A DNA stretch of 64,000 nucleotides from Daldinia sp. FL1419. Taxonomy: Eukaryota > Ascomycota > Sordariomycetes > Xylariales > Hypoxylaceae. A model generated the notes under the pieces. It made no database searches. It saw only the letters and a list, made by a program, of their open reading frames with translations, and was not told the origin of the DNA. The stretch covers positions 62,001 through 126,000 of the forward strand of contig MU623425.1 of NCBI GenBank assembly GCA_025201765.1, in the 5' to 3' direction. Each line of letters begins with the position of its first letter. Position 1 is the first letter of the stretch. Position numbers and translations under genes: made by a program. This document shows, piece by piece, positions 57,469-64,000 of the stretch.

Positions 57469-58087
57469 TCTTTATCGGGCTCGCGAGTCAAATGGTGTAT
57501 AGGTATGTGCCATCTTAAAGGCATGTTTTGGTCAGGAAAGAGTATATTACCCGGGCTATCATACTGCCGGTGAGCGAGCTCAAGATTCTTCCCCGCATTA
57601 GGTAGCCATCTGCAACTGGGTATGAGGGTCTATTATACGAAATCCGGGTTTGGTGAAGAACGTTACATCCGCTAAAATCCCCTAGTTATGGAACCCCTGG
57701 CTGAAGAGCGAAGAGCGATTTCTGCCTTAGCCATGTAGCCGCTATTTAGACTTGGCGTGAAGGACAATGACCAAGTGCACCCAGAATACACCCAATAATG
57801 CACATCGAACAGGTCCTAGGGACAGCGAATATACCAGTATATAATGGGCCGTTAAATAGAAGGAATGTGGAATCCAGTAGTTGAGACGGGCTATTCCTAA
57901 TGCTAGATTAAAACAGAGTATGCGAGGTCGCTGTGAAAAAGTCGTATGTAGATCTAATGTGTACGAACGAAGTCCTTCTATTTGCACGCCTGTCCTGTCC
58001 TGTACAACTCCGGTCCAACATATACGACATGGGACTAAGATTTTGATACGCGAACGAGACTAAGCTTCCGACTAGACTGCCTACCAA
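57469..58087. other. Intergenic between GH35 and Osh3-like genes
   Basis: Promoter of the GH35 gene and 3' end of the Osh3-like gene. No ORF of note. Confidence 0.65.
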
Positions 58088-61000
58088 TCAAGCCGGGGCT
58101 TCGAATATGCGCTCGATACCCTTCCATTCTCCTTTGGCTCTCTCCTCCCAATAGCCCTCTTTTCCTAGCTTCAGCTTCCATAACTCTTCTCCATCGGGCG
58201 CTTCGGGTACCTGGACGAACCACCGCGGCTTATATTCTTCACCTTTCGTTTCGAGATCCTTTCGCCTTGCACGTTGAGCCTCCTCGAGTGTCACCTTCCA
58301 CTCTTCGGCTTCCTCAAGCTTACCCTGTTCCGCAAGTCGCTGATCGGGACGCAGCCGAGTATCCGTAGGTGGAAGCCGGCCTTCCTCAACAGGTGTGATT
58401 TCGTTGAGGGTAGCGCTGAACAACGTTAAACCATAAGTGTTCGGCGCGTTAGGAACAAGTTGGCCGGCCTTCCAAACCTCTTTGTTAGTTGCCTTGCCAC
58501 CCTCCGTAACGCGAAGCGAGGTCGTCCAATTGCCTACGAGACCGGTTCCGGTTTGGCTTCCGTCAGCATCGCAGAATTGAGCTTCGACATCTTCGCTCCG
58601 GCCGCCAAACATGCCCTTAGTTTTGAATTCAATATTTGCTTTTGCCCCTGTAGAGTCGTTGCATACAGTCATCGTCCCAACCGGCTCGACATATTTCTCG
58701 CCCATAACTACGTTTCTTAAGAACATAGTAGCGATGTTCCAAGAATAAAACTCATCGGTACCATCGGGGAGCCGCAGGGCCACGCGAACTCGTCCTTCAG
58801 TAGTCAGTTCAGCACTCTTACCCCAAAACTTCTGTGATGGCGCAGGGCTCTGCGTAAGTGACCAGGCCGCGGCGTCAGCATGCATCGCAAGGCGCAACGG
58901 ACGATGTGTAACCTTCTCAACAATGAGCCTAAACCCTCCAGGGACTTCGCTATCGGTACGAAGAAGCTCGAAAGTTTCACCCAGAAGGGGATTGAATGGT
59001 TTACGCATGGCACGCTCCTTTACACGGTTAACGCTAAGATGAGAGATGGCAAAAGCAGTGACGTAGATCATACGATCCTTTGGAGCCTTCTGCTGCGCAG
59101 CCTGGTCAAGGAGTTGAGCGTATTCTAGTTGTTCGGCCACACGTTGTAAGGTCGATATAGGTTCGTTGGACGAGACGGGCATACTGATCGTACTCAGATC
59201 TTTGCCAACATTTTTGCGGAAAAATGCGATTAAGCTGGGTGGCGGAACGGTAGCTGCGGGTATCGTTTTTCGACGGTCCACAGCAATGTCGACTGGTAAT
59301 GGAGCCAGAGATTTGGGTCGCGCAGGGAAAAGGGCCGCGGCACCGCTGGCCCCCGTATTCCCTTCATTATCTTCCACGGACGATGTTGAAGATGAATCAT
59401 CAATAGTGGCTTCGTCAGCTTCGGATTCGCGAGAATCCGCATCGCTCCCGCGACGGGCAATCATCATGACTTGTGTTTTACTCTCCGTTTCGCCGGCCTC
59501 GGCATCGAAAAACTCGTCATTGGATGCAGTGGATTCGAGGCTTCTCCTAGAGGTTGCGGAAGCGGGTACTGGTATCCGTCGCCTCTTGCTATTGGAAAGC
59601 ACTTTGGTAAACTCCGCGACAACCAAATCTAGATCGTTGAGGAGAGCGGCGCAGTGGTCGTGCGTATTTTGTTCCTCCTCACCGTGGCTAGATCCATTTG
59701 GCCTCAGTGCGGTTACCGAACCTGGTGTTGGAACGGCCAAGGCAGACGAAGCTGCTGGCGTCATCGACTCCGGCGCCAGAGGCGATGCACCTTGCTTTCT
59801 TTTCCAGAACGGGCGCTTGTCCTGCGCTGCTGGGGTAAAGTAGCTATCACTACCCTCCGACAGAGCTGCTGGCGAAGCCGGCGATAAATGTGAGCTTTGA
59901 GGGCGTTGTGGTGGCTGTTTCTGTGCGGCCATATCCTTAACCAAGCGACGTAGAGCATCTCGCGTACCAACAATACGGCTAACCAATGTTTCAACTTGTT
60001 GCCATTCCCGATCCTCTTCTTGCTGGTTATTCGGAAGGCTAGCTTGCTTTGGGGTTGCTACGGTAAGATTTTCGCGAGAAGGCTCCTCAAGCGTCGGTTC
60101 GAGGCCCCTCGCGATCCGACTCGCCTTTTCTAAAGCGCGTGCCCATTCATTGAACTCCTTGGCGTTAGAAGCTTTTAGATGCCAAACCTCTGCTCCAGAG
60201 TCGATATTGATCTCTCTCCGTCCCTCGTCTGCAGCAATTGCAGCTAAACTTAGAGGAATCGCTCCTCTTAACGCAGACGAGTTTCGATTATGATAATATG
60301 ACATGGTGCAAGACGAATAATCCAGCGAGAAAAATCTACGGGCATAGCCCTGGCCCTTCTTTCTCCGCCTCTTCAGTAGAGTACCCGTGTACGTACTTGA
60401 CGTCGCCATCCCGTCACTACGAGCACCCATAGATTTTGCTCGTTGACGGCCAGCTGAGTGACTCTGTAGACTCTCGGTAGATTCGCCTGGCACGTCTCCT
60501 AAATGTGGGTTCGATTTACCGAGGCTCGTTCTGCTACTATTCGCGTATGGGCCAGATTGAAGATTTGGGAGGTGGTGTGCTCCTTGCGGCGGTGCACCTG
60601 TGGGATAGGTGAGAATAACGACGGTCGCTGTCTTGGACGTTTGCTTGGAAAAGGTATTGTCGAATATTAAGCCGAACATCCCCCCATTTCCCTTTAACAC
60701 GTCGTATGTTCCCATGGATACTTTGTCGGCCTCGCATTTTCCATACCATCTTATGGGAATGAACCCCTTACTGGCCAATTGCTCTTGCGCTGTGCTGGAG
60801 TTATTCTTCGCAAAGCGACTACCTTTTCCATGACCATCGACATGTTCAAAATCGTTATTCGAGCCGTCCAACGTTGGGACTTGGGCCGCGCCGCCGGAAC
60901 CGGGGTGCTTCACGAGACCAAAATTACTAAGAGGGCACATTCAAGTTAGTATTATGACGTTATTCGTTATTCGATATTCAGTATTGTAGAAGAGACCAGT

Positions 61001-61207
61001 GATTATACACTCACATCGACTTCTTATGCGGTTGGACACTCCATGATATAGTCTGACCTTCGTCGACCTTGACCCAGCGGACAATATAAGACTACAAGAG
61101 CAGATATTAGCTGTCGGCGCTCGCAGGAATCTTCACGTCGCCGTCTCCAATAATAGGTCCAAGTAATATACCTTGCTGTGGATTTCCAGTTGCTCTATCC
61201 CTGCCAT
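58088..61207 (-). CDS. Osh3-like oxysterol-binding protein (GOLD-PH-FFAT-ORD)
   Basis: Three exons (61172-61207, 61015-61091, 58088-60926) give 983 residues. The N-terminus (MAGIEQLEIHSK, SYIVRWVKVDEGQTISWSVQ, PHKKSINFG) is the GOLD domain typical of the Osh3 group. A PH domain follows at about 217-308 (TGTLLKRRRKKGQGYARRFF), then long Ser/Pro-rich linkers. A canonical FFAT motif EFFDAEA lies at about 509-515 and should bind VAP (Scs2) on the ER. The oxysterol-binding-related domain spans about 608-963, with KPFNPLLGETFE. The protein would transfer or sense PI4P and lipids at ER-plasma membrane contacts. The ORD signature is non-standard: where most relatives read EQVSHHPP, this one reads EKVTHRPLR. 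The two short 5' exons were placed from the conserved GOLD sequence and the ATG at 61207. Confidence 0.93.
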
Positions 61208-62855
61208 TTTGGAGGTCTCGGACGATCAATAGTAACTGGCGTACAAAATATGTTTTAGACCAATCGCAACATTTCCGACAATTATTGAAGAAAGTTGTCT
61301 CGAGTAAGAGAGAGGAAAAAGAAAAAAGATTGGTGTTATTTACGAGGAAGTAAAGTAGAAATACGTCTGCCTGTTGCTTTCTCTCATAAGCCAATATGAT
61401 TAAATAAATGCGATTGGATGCGGCAGGATAGCTGCATCTAACTCAGCCACATCAACCTCGGAAGTACCCAGGAATTACGGAAGTTGTATATCTGAGGAGG
61501 CACCCTAGAAGGAAAAAGAAAAAGCACGCTTTCTCACGATTCCTCGTATTTGGATAAGTTTTACGGTTGGCCGTCGAGAATTGCTTCTGTTAGATTTTCT
61601 GGATGAAAAAAGAAGGGAGAAAAAGGGGAATTGGCGATTCAGCTGTAAAATACCACAAGTATCCGTGTGAAGTGAAGTATTGGTACGAGCCACGGGACAG
61701 GCACCAATACGCTGCTGGACACGTCTGGTACTTGCGCTAGACAGTACTTAGTTAGCGTGGTGGATATGGTGGGCCAAATCCAGATATGTGGATAACTTGA
61801 CCCGAAGATTGGATTGTGGCGCAAAACTACCACCTACCTAGGTTAGGTGTCTACCTAGCAGCCCTAGGTACCTTACCTAAGTGTTATTAATAACTCATGC
61901 CCCTTTTTTTATATTATGTAGCTTCTACATAGTAGTCCTAGAAGCAAAAGCAAGCCGATATAAATCGACCAGTTTAACAGATGGTAAGTCTCGGACACCA
62001 GTGACGCCTCAAATAGCTCTTTAACTTCGTATATCTTGAGAAGAGCACGATATGGCATTTCTCTATACTCGCCTACCCAGGTAAGTATCCCGCCAAGACG
62101 ACCAAAGTACCTTAGCTGCTTAGGTAGGGACTGGGGCTTGTATTCACGTACACACTCTCCATGACTCTACGTAGTCTCTTATCGCCATTATATGACGGTA
62201 GCCATAGGATAGCCCCATAAATCGTATTTCCAATCACCCGTCTAATTAGACTGACTATAGCTTCATACTCTAACTGGTGCTTTTGACCTACTTAATCATG
62301 AAGCCCGAGGATTACTTCCGTCAGAGTACCCTTGGTAGAAATCAGACATAGAGAAGCAGCTGTGAGTCTTAGGTGTCTTCCAAACTGAAGGAAGAATTTG
62401 TTCTGTGCCCACTTATTCCCTGACAGACCCCCGGGTTAGGTAGCCCGCATGTACTTTAAGGTGACAGGCTACGATTCTTCGCCTTCAACTCCAAGCCCTT
62501 CAAATTATTCAATGAAGCTAGTAATTTATAACCGAAGACGACACAGCACAGTTCGTCGCTTTATATAGGTATTAAGGTGGTATATCACCGGAATCGCGTT
62601 ATACCTAACAACTCTTAGGTAGAGAACCGCAAGTCCGTTCAACCACAATTCCGCTGTTGAAGAACCACATGAAACTTAAGAAAACTAAATAGCAGTTACG
62701 CCTATGAGCGATGAGTATTTTAAAAATGAATTTTCCTTCTCGATTCTTTGATAGGTAGTTAGCATAACATCCTCGCCTGCACAAGCACTACTCTGAATAA
62801 CCTAAACTTTTCTTGCGGACCTCTTGCAATAATACCTAGCATAGAATACGTAAAA
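61208..62855. other. Intergenic, no gene seen
   Basis: Between the divergent Osh3-like gene (-) and the copy-3 microprotein gene (+). TAGGTA/TACCTA motifs cluster at 61831-61880 and near 62080-62125. A few A-rich tracts occur. No ORF has domain character. Confidence 0.6.
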
Positions 62856-63130
62856 ATGGGATACTGCTTTATCAGAGCGACGGCTCGTTACTGCCGAAGA
62901 TGCCGAAGATGGGGACGGAAACACGCATACGAAGTGCACGAAACCACGTGCCCATTCCGACTTGGGCGCGGGCCTTGTCCGGATAAGCCTTTACCAGTGC
63001 AAGACCAGAATATACAGACAGACCATTGCACCGCCTGTACAGGTAAGTTTCGTGGACGCTTTGTATTCTTACCCAGCCTAGAGTTTCAACGATACACTAA
63101 CACATATCCGCAATAGAATATTGGCAGTAA
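62856..63130 (+). CDS. Cysteine-framework microprotein, copy 3 (66 aa)
   Basis: Two exons (62856-63042 and 63117-63130) join at GTAAGT...CACTAAC...CAATAG into 66 residues starting MGYCFIRATARYCRRC. Cysteines lie at 4, 13, 16, 32, 41, 58 and 61, with His at 28 and Pro at 40. Spacing is C-x8-C-x2-C-x15-C-x8-C-x16-C-x2-C, which equals the other two copies except for one extra residue before the fourth Cys. The terminal C-x2-C is followed by only five residues (TEYWQ). The middle is Arg-rich. A well-formed intron in such a small ORF argues that it is a real gene. There is no signal peptide. The ORF opens on the plus strand, opposite to the other copies. Confidence 0.7.
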
Positions 63131-63849
63131 GAAAATAGCTTTAATAATCCTCGAATGCCTTCTTTGACGATACTGGCAAGTATTTCGGGCATTCGATCGG
63201 TTTCGGAGCTTTCGACCGCTACGGAATGAAGTTGTGAAAGCGTTCCTAAAGGGGTAGATATCCAGGAGGCATTATTCGTAGTTCCTTCGTGAAGATAGGT
63301 AATCCTGAGCCGCTAATTCCGTAGTTATCACTTAGTATTTATTGACTGGGAGGCCAGTAATACTAATATCTTTATAACTGTACCTAAATCATACTACTAG
63401 CATAAATACCGGTGTCCATAAGGGTGCGTGTGGGCGTGTATGCTCAGCCTATGTTTACCGATCTAGGTACCTACTTACCTAAGGTATACACAGATTAAAC
63501 ATCTCTTTTACGCCGTGCCTCTAATAAGCTCACCTTTTAGATGTCTAAGCATTTCATGACCCACCAATATTTGTGATTGTGTACCGAATACATGAAGAGG
63601 ATATAGGGGCCAGATATAAGATATCTGTATCAAAGACCACGTTATGTATGTACACATCCGTAATCCCAACAGAGATTATGGTTCCTTGCGAAATAAAGAA
63701 ACTTGTTCTACATGTCCATTGTGGTGCCTCGTAGCAAATCGCTTCATTGCCTTTACTCCGTATTTTGATAACTGCTTTTCTTGCCAATGATCCCTATGTG
63801 ATAAAGAGCTTTCTAAGGAATCTACTCCCATTTCTAGGCCTCTACCATG
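63131..63849. other. Intergenic, no gene seen
   Basis: No supportable gene. TAGGTA-type copies near 63463-63485. The minus-strand ORF at 63554-63787 has no domain character. Confidence 0.55.
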
Positions 63850-64000
63850 TCACCCTTCCGGCTCCCTCTTCTCCGAAATAGAGCCCGATCTCCGACCCAG
63901 CGGAGTCTCTAACCTAGTCCTTTCTACCGGTTCCGTACTAGCCTCCCTTTTCTCAACGCTCTCTGTATCTGGCAGATCTTGCAATTTCCATGGATACGGC
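63850..64000 (-). CDS. Probable C-terminal end of a gene running off the right edge
   Basis: On the minus strand one frame is open from the window edge to a TGA at 63850-63852. It is about 50 codons of charged, Glu/Arg/Ser/Pro-rich sequence (for example PYPWKLQDLPDTESVEKREA). Low-complexity polar tails of this type are common at the ends of fungal proteins. No domain is visible in what remains, so the product cannot be named. It could also be a chance frame. Confidence 0.4.
   Translation of the reverse strand, partial: PYPWKLQDLPDTESVEKREASTEPVERTRLETPLGRRSGSISEKREPEG

Noticed and set aside
59166..59843. 225-codon plus-strand ORF within the Osh3-like gene
   Set aside because: Antisense shadow of the Ser-rich linker; low-complexity translation with no motif.

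Overview
The window reads as nuclear DNA of a filamentous ascomycete, most likely a Sordariomycete. The reasons are short (about 45-110 nt) GT-AG introns with CTAAC-type branch points, spaced genes on both strands, and families typical of Pezizomycotina: a HET-domain protein, RTA1-like, HPP, DUF3405, an ABM-domain protein, an Osh3-type oxysterol-binding protein and a paxillin-like LIM protein. A placement in or near Xylariales is only an impression. Nothing here is bacterial or viral. All splice models were made by hand; every multi-exon model below keeps an open frame whose summed exon length is divisible by three.

Layout. 1.5-3.7 kb: amino-acid/choline-type permease (+). 5.2-7.5 kb: DUF3405 type II membrane protein (-). 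7.5-13.8 kb: gene-poor, with an AT-rich 1.2 kb block bounded by inverted repeats (8.9-10.1 kb). 13.8-16.0 kb: LIM protein (-). 16-21.7 kb: gene-poor, with two decayed coding fragments. 21.7-23.4 kb: inositol-3-phosphate synthase (+). 24-27.1 kb: five-exon multispanning membrane protein of unknown function (-). 29.8-31.2 kb: uncharacterised 445-residue protein (-). 32.7-33.9 kb: membrane-anchored SGNH hydrolase (-). 35.3 kb: intron-containing tRNA-Asp. 35.7-36.8 kb: RTA1-like protein. 37.7-38.6 kb: 2OG-Fe(II) oxygenase. 39.6-40.1 kb: small hypothetical. 41.1-42.0 kb: methyltransferase. 42.6-44.5 kb: HET protein. 45.4-46.4 kb: HPP protein. 48.8-50.6 kb: MFS transporter. 51.4-52.1 kb: ABM-domain protein. 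55.5-57.5 kb: GH35 beta-galactosidase. 58.1-61.2 kb: Osh3-like protein. A partial gene probably runs off the right edge.

The housekeeping genes (INO1, Osh3-like, LIM, tRNA) are mixed with accessory ones (transporters, HET, oxygenase, methyltransferase, ABM, GH35). I see no polyketide, peptide or terpene backbone enzyme, so I do not call a biosynthetic cluster. The most distinctive signal is a set of tiny cysteine-rich genes between 47 and 63 kb. Three of them (53.7, 54.8 and 62.9 kb) share one cysteine framework, C-x8-C-x2-C-x14/15-C-x8-C-x16-C-x2-C, with a His four residues before the fourth Cys, although their sequences are otherwise very divergent. A fourth (47.2 kb) looks like a distant relative. 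They resemble a dispersed family of zinc-binding-type microproteins with no function I can name.

Intergenic DNA carries many copies of a TAGGTA/TACCTA motif, including at least six exact copies of the palindrome TACCTAGGTA, and several short minisatellites.
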